Of a stretch of 64,000 nt of DNA, positions 45,059 to 52,677 are shown piece after piece; the stretch's first letter is position 1; each line of letters begins with the position of its first letter. The DNA lies in NCBI GenBank assembly GCA_964471825.1, contig CAYYKD010000001.1:142753-206752 (forward strand), given 5' to 3'. Below the pieces are notes generated by a model. It was not told the DNA's origin. It made no database searches and worked only from the letters and a program-made list of their open reading frames with translations. Position numbers and translations under genes: made by a program. Source of the DNA: CAYYKD01 sp964471825 (lineage in GTDB: Bacteria; Spirochaetota; GWE2-31-10; CAYYKD01).

Positions 45059-45931
45059 CTACTGAAGAAGTTGTAAAATTCCTTGCGGTTTCTGGTTTGC
45101 CTGTGCAAGCATAGCTGTAGCTGATTGAACCAATATCTGATTCTTAGAAAAATCCACCATCTGTTCTGCCATATTGGTATCCCTGATGATAGACTCAGCA
45201 TTCTGCATATTCTCCGCTCCTACGGCAAGACCCTTAGCCGCATGTTCCAGTCTGTTCTGGTAAGCACCAAGGTCGGCACGCTGCTTGTTGATAATCTTAA
45301 GTGCCAAATCAAGTGTTCCGATTGCAGCATTTGCAGAATCCGGTGTTGATAGAGAGATAAAAGTTGCAGCATGAGGTAATCCGGTAGGGTTCTTAAGTTT
45401 AAGCCCCTGGCTTGACATAGTTCCGATATAGACCCTTTCTCTTTGATCCATATTAGCACCGATGTGAAACCACATACTTCCGGTTACACTATTCATTCCA
45501 TCTTCTCTGGCAAATCTACCCGTTAAGATATTCATTCCATTAAACTGAGCATGAGATGCTATTCTATCTATCTCATCGATTAACTGACTAACCTCTATCT
45601 GGATATACATTCTATCTTCCGATGAATAGATACCATTAGATGCCTGTACAGCTAGCTCTCTAATTCTCTGAACAATATCCTGTGACTCTTGCAAATATCC
45701 TTCAGCAGTCTGAATAAATGAAATACCATCTTCAGCATTTTTCTCAGCTCTTACAAGCCCTCTGATCTGTGATCTCATTTTCTCTGATACTGCCAAACCT
45801 GAAGCATCATCTCCAGCTCTGTTAATCCTCAAACCTGAACTTACTTTTTCAAGGTCCTTGGTAACATTAAAGCCATTGTTCTTCACCTGCCTGTTTGAAA
45901 ACATTGCACTCAAATTGTGATTGATAATCAT
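45059..45931 (-). CDS. flaB: periplasmic flagellar filament core protein, flagellin FlaB
   Basis: FlaB forms the core of the endoflagellum in the periplasm and is exported by the flagellar type III apparatus. The 290-residue length is typical for spirochaete FlaB. The conserved N-terminal coiled region starts MIINHNLSAMFSNRQ and includes SSGLRINRAGDDASGLAVSE. The C-terminal region has the conserved NMAEQMVDFSKNQILVQSA and ends GILQLLQ. The short middle part lacks the long variable domain of external flagellins. There is no signal peptide, as expected. The gene is monocistronic with a sigma-28 type promoter, two leader hairpins and a terminator. An AAGGAGG site lies close to the ATG, within the second hairpin. 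Confidence 0.97.
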   Translation of the reverse strand: MIINHNLSAMFSNRQVKNNGFNVTKDLEKVSSGLRINRAGDDASGLAVSEKMRSQIRGLVRAEKNAEDGISFIQTAEGYLQESQDIVQRIRELAVQASNGIYSSEDRMYIQIEVSQLIDEIDRIASHAQFNGMNILTGRFAREDGMNSVTGSMWFHIGANMDQRERVYIGTMSSQGLKLKNPTGLPHAATFISLSTPDSANAAIGTLDLALKIINKQRADLGAYQNRLEHAAKGLAVGAENMQNAESIIRDTNMAEQMVDFSKNQILVQSATAMLAQANQKPQGILQLLQ

Positions 45932-45933
45932 AC

Positions 45934-45949
45934 GAATCCTCCTTGATTC
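45934..45949 (-). promoter_or_regulatory. flaB leader hairpin 2: Shine-Dalgarno in a GGA loop
   Basis: On the mRNA, GAAUC (45949-45945), loop AAGGAG (45944-45939) and GAUUC (45938-45934) form a perfect 5-bp stem with the ribosome site in the hexaloop. GGA in a hairpin loop at the ribosome site is the form of a CsrA repression site. Confidence 0.6.
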
Positions 45950-45958
45950 TTAAGTGGT

Positions 45959-45980
45959 AAAGAGACTTCCTTGTCTCTTT
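45959..45980 (-). promoter_or_regulatory. flaB leader hairpin 1: GGA in an 8-bp stem-loop
   Basis: On the mRNA, AAAGAGAC (45980-45973), loop AAGGAA (45972-45967) and GUCUCUUU (45966-45959) form a perfect 8-bp stem. It lies eight bases upstream of hairpin 2 and has the same AAGGA core in its loop. Confidence 0.65.
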
Positions 45981-45995
45981 GTGCCTTACTATAAT

Positions 45996-46022
45996 AGATC
46001 GGAAGATTCGTAGAAAGCTTTA
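45996..46022 (-). promoter_or_regulatory. sigma-28 (FliA) type promoter of flaB
   Basis: On the minus strand TAAA (46022-46019), exactly 15 bases, then TCCGATCT (46003-45996), close to the consensus TAAA-N15-GCCGATAA. It lies just after the coaD stop. A leader of about 60 bases is predicted. Confidence 0.75.
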
Positions 46023-46024
46023 GA

Positions 46025-46519
46025 TTATTTTTTTGAATATTTTGTTAAAATATCTGAAAGTATTACATCAGGGACTTTACCGCTAATATCCCCGCCAAGC
46101 TTAGCAATGTCCTTTATGAGAGTACTTCTTAGGTAGAAATATTTCTGATCAGTAAGTATAAATACCGTTTCTATGTTATTATTCATCTCTTTATTGGTCA
46201 TGGCCATTTCAAACTCATATTCAAAATCAACAAGTGGTCTTAAGCCCCTTATTATTATATTTATATCATGTTCTCTACAATAGTCAACAAGGAGACCGTC
46301 AAAACAGTCAACTGAAACCTTTTCATTTAAATTTGCACTCTGAACTACTCGTCTTATCTGATCTACTCGCTCAGACAATGAAAATGTTGTTGACTTATGA
46401 GGATTATTAGCAAGCATAATGATAATTCTATCAAATAATTTAACACTTCTCTTAATGATTTCAAGATGACCATTAGTTATCGGGTCAAATGTACCCGGGT
46501 ATACACATATATTCTTCAA
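46025..46519 (-). CDS. coaD: phosphopantetheine adenylyltransferase
   Basis: CoaD joins 4'-phosphopantetheine and ATP to dephospho-CoA, the fourth step of CoA synthesis. The 164 residues fit the family (about 160). YPGTFDPITNGH carries the nucleotidyltransferase TxGH-like motif (His18). IIIRGLRPLVDFEYE and the C-terminal FYLRSTLIKDIAKLGGDISG, covering the ISSS-like motif region, are family-typical. It starts 20 bases after the MinD-like gene and is probably in its transcript, while flaB downstream has its own promoter. Confidence 0.95.
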   Translation of the reverse strand: MKNICVYPGTFDPITNGHLEIIKRSVKLFDRIIIMLANNPHKSTTFSLSERVDQIRRVVQSANLNEKVSVDCFDGLLVDYCREHDINIIIRGLRPLVDFEYEFEMAMTNKEMNNNIETVFILTDQKYFYLRSTLIKDIAKLGGDISGKVPDVILSDILTKYSKK

Positions 46520-46539
46520 CCTAGCACTCCGTTTGTTAT

Positions 46540-47661
46540 CTATTTTTTTTCAATCTCTTCAATTTTCTTCTTCAGGGCTAGATTTTCATACTCAAGATTT
46601 TTGACTATGCTTATCAGGTCGCTTACCGAGATAAGGTTATCTCCTGCAAGTTGTTCATATCCCTCTATCCTGCTTAACAGGTCCTCAGTTGCCTCTTCAA
46701 GGATCATTTCGAGCGAGTCATCATAGTCCTGAATATCCATAAGAAAATAGGGTAGCCTCTGTGAATTGATTATTTTATATGCCATTCTGATTATTGTCTG
46801 AAATGTTTGACAATCTCTATCTATAAGTGCAAGTGGTTTTCTTTCTTGGATAGATGAGCTGATTGATTGATCCCTGTATAGAAATCCCAGATATTCCATC
46901 TCTATCCCAAGATGTGATTTTGAAATTTTTCTTAATTTTTCACCCATAGCGAGGTCTTTTGGCTTTGAGGCCATATTAATTATAATCTTCGGGTTAAATG
47001 TATCAACAATAGAGACAGCCTCAGCATGAAGTTCGGGGTCAATATCAGATATCTCATTTAATATCTCTGAGATTTTCCATGCATGCTCACCACCCTTTTT
47101 TGAACATTTAAGAAAAATCTTAGATATTGCAGAATGATGTTTCAGATTTAAATATAAAAGCCTAAAAATTGCATTCTTTAAGAATGCGTAGGCATTCAAG
47201 ATCGAAGTCAACTCCGGCATCGCTACAAGAACTCCAAACGGGCTTATCATAAAAAAATCTATAGTGTTAAATGAACTTCCCGCACCGAGATCAAGCACAA
47301 CAAAGTCCGCCTTAAGATCGGTAATACTGTTAATTAGTTTCTTCTTCTGCAGTACTGTAATGTTTGCAACTCCAACCATCTCCGCATCACCTGCAATAAA
47401 ACGCAAATTTGGATTACCTGTACCAAGCATATACTCATCCAATGTTGAGTTCTTCTTTAGCAAAAAGTTACCAACTCCATCCGGGGCAAGGTCGTAACCC
47501 AGACAGGTGTGAATATTTGCACCACCAAAATCGAGATCAATCAAGACAACCTTTTTACCTAGCTGGGCTAATGCAAAGCTTAGATTTACCGATAAAACTG
47601 TCTTTCCTACACCACCCTTACCACTGGCAATAGGTATAATAATTGGACCACTCTTTTTCAT
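46540..47661 (-). CDS. MinD/ParA-family ATPase, FlhG-like, with coiled-coil tail
   Basis: The 373-residue protein has a deviant Walker A motif near the start (SGKGGVGKTVLSVNL), a switch I-like IDLDFGGANIHTCLG and a Walker B strand ADFVVLDLGAGSS. This places it in the MinD/FlhG branch. The C-terminal 60 residues are predicted helical, with a heptad-rich LEYENLALKKKIEEIEKK. FlhG proteins control flagellar number; MinD proteins control division. The proximity to flaB hints at the first, but flhF is not adjacent and no C-terminal membrane-targeting helix of MinD is evident. It probably heads an operon with coaD. Confidence 0.82.
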   Translation of the reverse strand: MKKSGPIIIPIASGKGGVGKTVLSVNLSFALAQLGKKVVLIDLDFGGANIHTCLGYDLAPDGVGNFLLKKNSTLDEYMLGTGNPNLRFIAGDAEMVGVANITVLQKKKLINSITDLKADFVVLDLGAGSSFNTIDFFMISPFGVLVAMPELTSILNAYAFLKNAIFRLLYLNLKHHSAISKIFLKCSKKGGEHAWKISEILNEISDIDPELHAEAVSIVDTFNPKIIINMASKPKDLAMGEKLRKISKSHLGIEMEYLGFLYRDQSISSSIQERKPLALIDRDCQTFQTIIRMAYKIINSQRLPYFLMDIQDYDDSLEMILEEATEDLLSRIEGYEQLAGDNLISVSDLISIVKNLEYENLALKKKIEEIEKK

Positions 47662-47831
47662 AGCCTAACCCTTGTGTTGTTAAAAAATATTATCAAATTT
47701 AGATTCTAAGGATCAAATATTTCATTTATATGTAACTAATATTATTAAATTTAATGAAAAAAATAAAGTAAAATTTTTAAAATCAAAAAAGTTGCTCAAA
47801 GCTATTTACATATTAACATTTTATTGATAAA

Positions 47832-49262
47832 ATGAACAAATTAATTTTCGTTCTACAGGATATCGGGTTGCTTAAAAAGTTTAATAAATTTTTTCTATTT
47901 TGTTTTTTAATATTTGATTTCATACTCATCTCATCCTCATATGTATTTTCATATTACTTTACATATAATAAAATACCCATCGGTTATCATGAAATATTAT
48001 TTGCATTATCTATCATTATGATACTCTACATATGCCTTGAAAGAATTGAGTTTTTCGATATTTACAGAACCTATAGATTCCGCCCGATCTATGGCGTCTT
48101 AAAGAATGTCCTATTTTTTGAAATGACCGCTGTTTTTTTATTATTTATAATTAATCTGACAGAAATATATATTGTAAGTGAGAAATTTATTGGAATATTC
48201 TTTATTACAACTCTGTCTGTTTTCTCAATCGAGAGATTATTTGTTAAAGTTTTTCTTTCACTCTTAAGAAGAGCAGGTTATAATTTTAAAAGATATCTTA
48301 TAATCGGAGCCGGCGAACTTGGATATAACTTTTATATCAAACTAAGTGAATCAAACCTTTATGGAATTAAAATTATTGGATTTCTTAATGATAGATTTAT
48401 CGATCAGGAAGAACAAAAATATGCGGATAGGCTTGGAAATATAGTTCTTGGCACCATTGATGAAATAGAGACCAAAATAATTGAATTAAATATTGATAGT
48501 GTTATTATAGCTCTTCCACTGGCGATTAAGGATAAAATTATTGAAATAACAAATATCTGTGAGAAGTGCGGGGTAAAGGCTGAGTTGGTCCCCGATTATT
48601 ATTCAATTATAAGTGAAAATCCATCTATACGAAACATTTCAGGCTATCCGCTAATCGGCATAAGAAATGTACCGCTTGAAAACATATTCAATAGAATTAT
48701 TAAAAGAATTACCGATGTTACTCTTGCATCTATAGGTCTTATTTTCTGCCTTCCAATATTCTTACTGGCTATTTTGTCAATAAAGCTTAGTTCCCCGGGA
48801 CCAATTTTTTTCTTTCAAAAGAGAACCGGATTTATGCAGAAAGATTTCTCTATTATCAAATTTAGAACCATGGTTGTTAACGAGGACTCCGACACATTAC
48901 AGGCAACAATAGATGACCCTCGTAAGACTAAAATCGGCAGCTTTCTTAGGAAATGGAATATAGATGAACTGCCGCAACTATTTAACATCATAAAAGGAAA
49001 TATGTCTATTGTTGGACCAAGACCACACATGATTGCTCACACTGAGGAATTCTACAACAAATATGATAAATATCATATTAGACATTGGGTTAAACCGGGT
49101 TTGACCGGATGGGCTCAAGTTAATGGCTGGAGGGGGGACTCAGACATTGCCATGCGTGTTAAATATGATATTAACTATATCGAAAATTGGACTATATGGC
49201 TTGATTTTAAAATAATATGGCTAACTGTTTTCGGCAAAAAGGCAAAGAGAAATGCTCACTAG
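47832..49262 (+). CDS. polyprenyl-phosphate sugar phosphotransferase (WcaJ-like)
   Basis: Such enzymes start exopolysaccharide or glycan synthesis by moving a sugar-1-phosphate onto undecaprenyl phosphate. The 476-residue protein has four N-terminal membrane segments and a Rossmann-like CoA-binding-type region (RYLIIGAGELGYNFYIKL). A further membrane segment (about 297-318) leads into the catalytic domain with SPGPIFFFQKRTGFMQKDF, KFRTMV, DELPQLFNIIKGNMSIVGPR and KPGLTGWAQVNGWRG. This order is that of WcaJ/CpsE. No ribosome site is visible before the ATG. The WecB-like gene follows after 24 bases and probably adds the second sugar. Confidence 0.9.
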   Translation: MNKLIFVLQDIGLLKKFNKFFLFCFLIFDFILISSSYVFSYYFTYNKIPIGYHEILFALSIIMILYICLERIEFFDIYRTYRFRPIYGVLKNVLFFEMTAVFLLFIINLTEIYIVSEKFIGIFFITTLSVFSIERLFVKVFLSLLRRAGYNFKRYLIIGAGELGYNFYIKLSESNLYGIKIIGFLNDRFIDQEEQKYADRLGNIVLGTIDEIETKIIELNIDSVIIALPLAIKDKIIEITNICEKCGVKAELVPDYYSIISENPSIRNISGYPLIGIRNVPLENIFNRIIKRITDVTLASIGLIFCLPIFLLAILSIKLSSPGPIFFFQKRTGFMQKDFSIIKFRTMVVNEDSDTLQATIDDPRKTKIGSFLRKWNIDELPQLFNIIKGNMSIVGPRPHMIAHTEEFYNKYDKYHIRHWVKPGLTGWAQVNGWRGDSDIAMRVKYDINYIENWTIWLDFKIIWLTVFGKKAKRNAH

Positions 49263-49286
49263 ATCGACATATGATAGGGCTAAAAG

Positions 49287-49595
49287 ATGAAGATGTTTGG
49301 AATAAATTTTTTTGAGGGAACTGCGGACAAGCTCTGTTTAGAACTTACACAGCGAGTTGAAAATAAGATCAAAACAAAAATAGCTTTTTGTGACCTTAAT
49401 ATGCTTGGTGAAATTTCTCTATGCTCAGATTTTAACAAGCTTCTATCAAATTTTGATTTCGTCCTAGCTGATGGGAGCTCTGTAGTACTTCTTCAGAGAA
49501 TATTTAAACCATCCAGTCCAATTTTTCGAATCCCGGGGCCTGATTTTTTCAAATCCATGATTGAAAAGGATCCACTATTTACTCATTTTTTTTAG
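49287..49595 (+). pseudogene. WecB/TagA/CpsF-family glycosyltransferase, N-terminal part (frameshifted)
   Basis: A 102-residue frame with AGGG seven bases before the ATG ends in a T8 tract at about 49586-49593. It contains the family start (VDLNMLGEI-like CDLNMLGEISLCSD) and LADGSSVVLLQRIF, equivalent to the ADG motif that binds the acceptor. It ends HFF and a TAG. One extra T would continue into LGSSDIVLKNMTIKA and join the next frame. So this is the first half of a single gene that is either broken, phase-variable at the T tract or affected by a sequencing error. It lies behind the WcaJ-like gene. Confidence 0.75.
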
Positions 49596-49612
49596 GTTCT
49601 TCGGACATCGTC

Positions 49613-50014
49613 TTGAAGAATATGACAATAAAAGCAAAAGCCATTAATGATAAATTAAAAGTTGCAGGCACCTATTCACCTGTATTTGAAAATAATTTTA
49701 GTTCATCTACTATAAAAACCATTCTTGATAGAGTCAATCCTCATAACCCTGAATTCCTATGGGTAAGTTTTGGTTGCCCCAAGCAGGAAATATTTATAGA
49801 ACAAAATTTTTCAATTATTAACTCAACTATCTTTGCTGCTGTAGGTGCAGCATTCGATTTTTACTCAGGCGTTGTTAGGCGGGCTCCACTTTTCTTTAGG
49901 ACTCTGGGAGTTGAGTTTGTTTACAGATTTTTTTCACAACCGAGGACAGTTAAAAGAATATTTAGAGCATTGTTCAGAGTAATCTTTAATATCCGTAATA
50001 TCTACAAACCATAG
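49613..50014 (+). pseudogene. WecB/TagA/CpsF-family glycosyltransferase, C-terminal part (frameshifted)
   Basis: The second half of the same gene, 133 residues from its first TTG or ATG-like codon. It carries WVSFGCPKQEIFIEQN, the family GAPKQE motif, and AVGAAFDFYSGVVRRAP, the strongly conserved C-terminal signature. The final 30 residues are basic (RTVKRIFRALFRVIFNIRN) and may attach to the membrane, as in TagA. It has no ribosome site of its own, so it is probably translated only if the frame is restored. It ends seven bases from the stop of a convergent gene. Confidence 0.75.
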
Positions 50015-50020
50015 TTATTT

Positions 50021-51526
50021 TCAAGTCTGAAAAATCTGAGAATATAGAAGTTTTACTGCATTGTAGTTTTGTAAGACGCTATTCATTTCAATTGCATTAT
50101 CAAGAATAAAGAGTATATAATTAAGGCTTTGATCTGTTTCATTAAAAATAGGAACTATATATATTGCATTTACACCTTTTAAGTCCGGCTCATCAAAACT
50201 TAATTGAAATATCCTCTGCTTTAAACTCTCATATGCAAAACCTAAAATCTTTGATTGTTCACTGACTTTTTTTACAAATCTTGATTTTACATTAAATGTC
50301 AATCTCATATTTGTCATCTCTGAAATATTCTCAAAGGATTGGACAACAAACTGTGATCCATCCCTTTTGAGTAATGCCCATTTATTAAAGTTATATGAAG
50401 GTAGTGATTGAAGAAAATATGATACTGCTTCAGGAAACTGTAGATTATCAGATCCATAGTCTGCAACAAGATGTGATTGAGTTCCTGAGTTATCATCTGA
50501 TATGATACCGCCCTCACCCTTTGCCCTCAATAAAGACTCCACGAGCTGCTGAGCATAATCATCATTTACTGTTTCATTGTCAACCTGTTCACCTTGAAGC
50601 AGTGAATCAACGACAGACTGTGCTTTAGTTGTTTTTGATTTTACAAAACCGATAAGCGTATATATTAGCCTTGTTAGTACAACAGATACAAATGCAATAA
50701 AACCAAGTTTACCGCCAAAACCGGGAAAGAAGTCTTTCGTAAGTACAAATATTAAACCTGATAGAATTCCTGATATAAAATAGTCCCGTTTAAGCATAAG
50801 TACAAAAAATGAACTCATACCGACAAACGCACCTGCATACCAGGCCTGAGCAAACGCTATCCCGTAATGCGGAATCTTCGATACAAGAATACCGCCAATT
50901 ATGCCGGTAATAGCAACTGTCAATACTCGATAATTATCATTTAATGACGAAACAGTATTCTTAATTTCCATTGAAACTAAGGCTCCCGCCAGTGCAGACA
51001 ATATCGATAACAAGTATATTAAGTCGACGCCATCAAATAATAGATCTCTATTATAAAAAAGAATCCTGTTATTAAATATCAGACTCAATACAAGTGAGAA
51101 AACCACAACAGATAGAAAGGCAATTGTTCCGAGTTTACCTCCATATCCATCAAAGGCTGCTTTTGGATATTTATATGAAACAAACTCGCCAAAACAATAA
51201 AATAGTCCTGTAATAATTGAGAGCATCAATGAGTTTCTAATAAACTGAAGTGAGGTATAATCAACAACATCTCCACCTGACAACAACTTTAATGAGATCA
51301 TGCCGGCAAATGTTCCGCAAAATGCAGCCCATGAATAGTGATTTTCATCGTTAATTATAATTGTAAACATTGCAATTATAATTGCAATTAAGGATGAAGA
51401 TGTGATAGAATTAATATCTAGAAGAGCAGTTAGAATTGTAAACAAACATCCCACAAATGCAAAAATGAAATAAAGTGGTAATAGAATTTTCAAGCTTTTC
51501 TTATCTTCCAATTTAATCAACCTCAA
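50021..51526 (-). CDS. polytopic membrane protein with C-terminal GAF-like cytoplasmic domain
   Basis: This 501-residue protein has about ten membrane segments in its first 310 residues. The membrane part contains an internal duplication: FCGTFAGM..., then a segment ending GYGGKLGTIAFLSVV, is echoed by YAGAFVGMSSF..., then FGGKLGFIAFVSVV. The C-terminal 190 residues are soluble, with an alpha/beta pattern (SYNFNKWALLKRDGSQFVV, AIYIVPIFNETDQSLNYIL) like a GAF domain. I do not recognise the membrane family. Its start overlaps the stop of the SLH-containing frame as ATGA, so it closes the operon that begins at 55485. Confidence 0.7.
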   Translation of the reverse strand: MRLIKLEDKKSLKILLPLYFIFAFVGCLFTILTALLDINSITSSSLIAIIIAMFTIIINDENHYSWAAFCGTFAGMISLKLLSGGDVVDYTSLQFIRNSLMLSIITGLFYCFGEFVSYKYPKAAFDGYGGKLGTIAFLSVVVFSLVLSLIFNNRILFYNRDLLFDGVDLIYLLSILSALAGALVSMEIKNTVSSLNDNYRVLTVAITGIIGGILVSKIPHYGIAFAQAWYAGAFVGMSSFFVLMLKRDYFISGILSGLIFVLTKDFFPGFGGKLGFIAFVSVVLTRLIYTLIGFVKSKTTKAQSVVDSLLQGEQVDNETVNDDYAQQLVESLLRAKGEGGIISDDNSGTQSHLVADYGSDNLQFPEAVSYFLQSLPSYNFNKWALLKRDGSQFVVQSFENISEMTNMRLTFNVKSRFVKKVSEQSKILGFAYESLKQRIFQLSFDEPDLKGVNAIYIVPIFNETDQSLNYILFILDNAIEMNSVLQNYNAVKLLYSQIFQT

Positions 51527-52095
51527 TCCTTATAGAGTTTAGCAATCTTCTTTATTGTCTTAAAACAGTCATGACCGGTGATTGTTTTATCCGGGTAAAA
51601 ATTAATTCCATCCTCAAGCTCAATTACCCCTCTTTCTACTGCAACAAGTACCGATGAAAAATAATAATCATCTGTCTTAATATCGGGAATTGGACTTCTA
51701 TTTTTGCTTTCAACAGGCCCAATGTTTCTGTACTTCTCTCTATATGTATTAATTAATTCGGGTTTTCCTTCTTTTCGCCCCATCAATGATGTTATATAGT
51801 ATATAAAATCCTTGTTTCTAACTTGAACGGATTCCGGTTTAGATCCCTCAATTTTAATTAAAAAGAACCCCTGATTATATAGAGTCCTGAATAATTCCTG
51901 TATTGAGACAGGCAGATTATTAGCAACAGATCTAAGGAGATTGCTTTCGTTTACAGTTATTTCAATCATATCACCGATAGTAACTTCATTTTTACTGAGG
52001 AGCCTGAGTGTCGCAGAATTATTTACACCATAATTCATTGCATTATATGAATTATCTCGAAATAACCCGTAATAATCTCTATAGAATACCGGCAA
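51523..52095 (-). CDS. C-terminal part of a split TPR-SLH lipoprotein gene
   Basis: This 190-residue frame opens with a TTG that lacks a proper ribosome site. It is in the same reading frame as the preceding gene, separated only by one TAA at 52135-52137 and 13 open codons. The joined sequence would read NKKK-stop-NIAAALFDEAFLSLPVFYRD, as in a continuing TPR. The body is mixed alpha/beta (EVTIGDMIEITVNESNLL). The end has DYYFSSVLVAVERGVIELED then FYPDKTITGHD, an S-layer homology type motif. It therefore appears to be the second half of one gene cut by a nonsense codon. It overlaps the downstream membrane gene by four bases. Confidence 0.65.
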   Translation of the reverse strand: MPVFYRDYYGLFRDNSYNAMNYGVNNSATLRLLSKNEVTIGDMIEITVNESNLLRSVANNLPVSIQELFRTLYNQGFFLIKIEGSKPESVQVRNKDFIYYITSLMGRKEGKPELINTYREKYRNIGPVESKNRSPIPDIKTDDYYFSSVLVAVERGVIELEDGINFYPDKTITGHDCFKTIKKIAKLYKD

Positions 52096-52134
52096 TGATA
52101 GAAAGGCCTCATCAAACAGAGCGGCAGCAATATT

Positions 52135-52662
52135 TTATTTTTTTTTATTATATTCCAGCTCTGCATTTAACAATTTTATCCTTCCTGTTGATTGACATCT
52201 ATTGTAGGCCTGCTCTATCAGTTCTATTCTTTCTGAGTCATTGGCAGCAAGTTGGATCATCATTAAAAATAGATATTCCTCATTTCTGTTTTTCTCTTCT
52301 ATTTTTTCTGTTATTTGTTTCGCCATAGGAATATTATTTTGCAGCAAATAGTACTCTGCTAATAATCCAAAAACTTTTGATTCAAATAAGCGGTTATTCT
52401 TTGCCCGTTTCATTAATATCTCAATGTTTGAATAGGCCTCTTTTAATTTATTTGAATCAGAGTTAACTCTAAACTTAATAAACCCTTCTTCAACCAGATG
52501 TATTATTGTTTGAGACTCCTCATCCAATTTTGATGCCTCTATATTTTCATTTGTAAGGCACCCGCTCACCATTATAGTTACGATTAATAAATACAGTAAC
52601 ATCAATATTATGTTTCCTGTCCTACTTAACATAAATTTTATTTGATTAGTAAAACCTTTCAC
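52135..52662 (-). CDS. N-terminal part of a split TPR-SLH lipoprotein gene
   Basis: This 175-residue frame has a long N-terminus and a lipoprotein signal ending TIMVSGC. TPR-like helices follow (VFGLLAEYYLLQNNIPMAKQI, EEYLFLMMIQLAANDSERIEL). It ends ELEYNKKK at a TAA within an A-rich tract (A9). Because the frame continues openly beyond the TAA, the stop probably replaced a tyrosine codon (TAT or TAC) in a NKKKYNIA-type TPR helix. The gene follows the 935-residue protein by 15 bases. If the stop is real, a truncated lipoprotein is made. Confidence 0.65.
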   Translation of the reverse strand: MKGFTNQIKFMLSRTGNIILMLLYLLIVTIMVSGCLTNENIEASKLDEESQTIIHLVEEGFIKFRVNSDSNKLKEAYSNIEILMKRAKNNRLFESKVFGLLAEYYLLQNNIPMAKQITEKIEEKNRNEEYLFLMMIQLAANDSERIELIEQAYNRCQSTGRIKLLNAELEYNKKK

Positions 52663-52677
52663 ATTTCTTCCTTAATT

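Noticed and set aside
47754..47834. TTTACA/TAAAAT as a promoter for the WcaJ-like gene
   Set aside because: The -10 would overlap the start codon, so it could not serve the annotated ATG.
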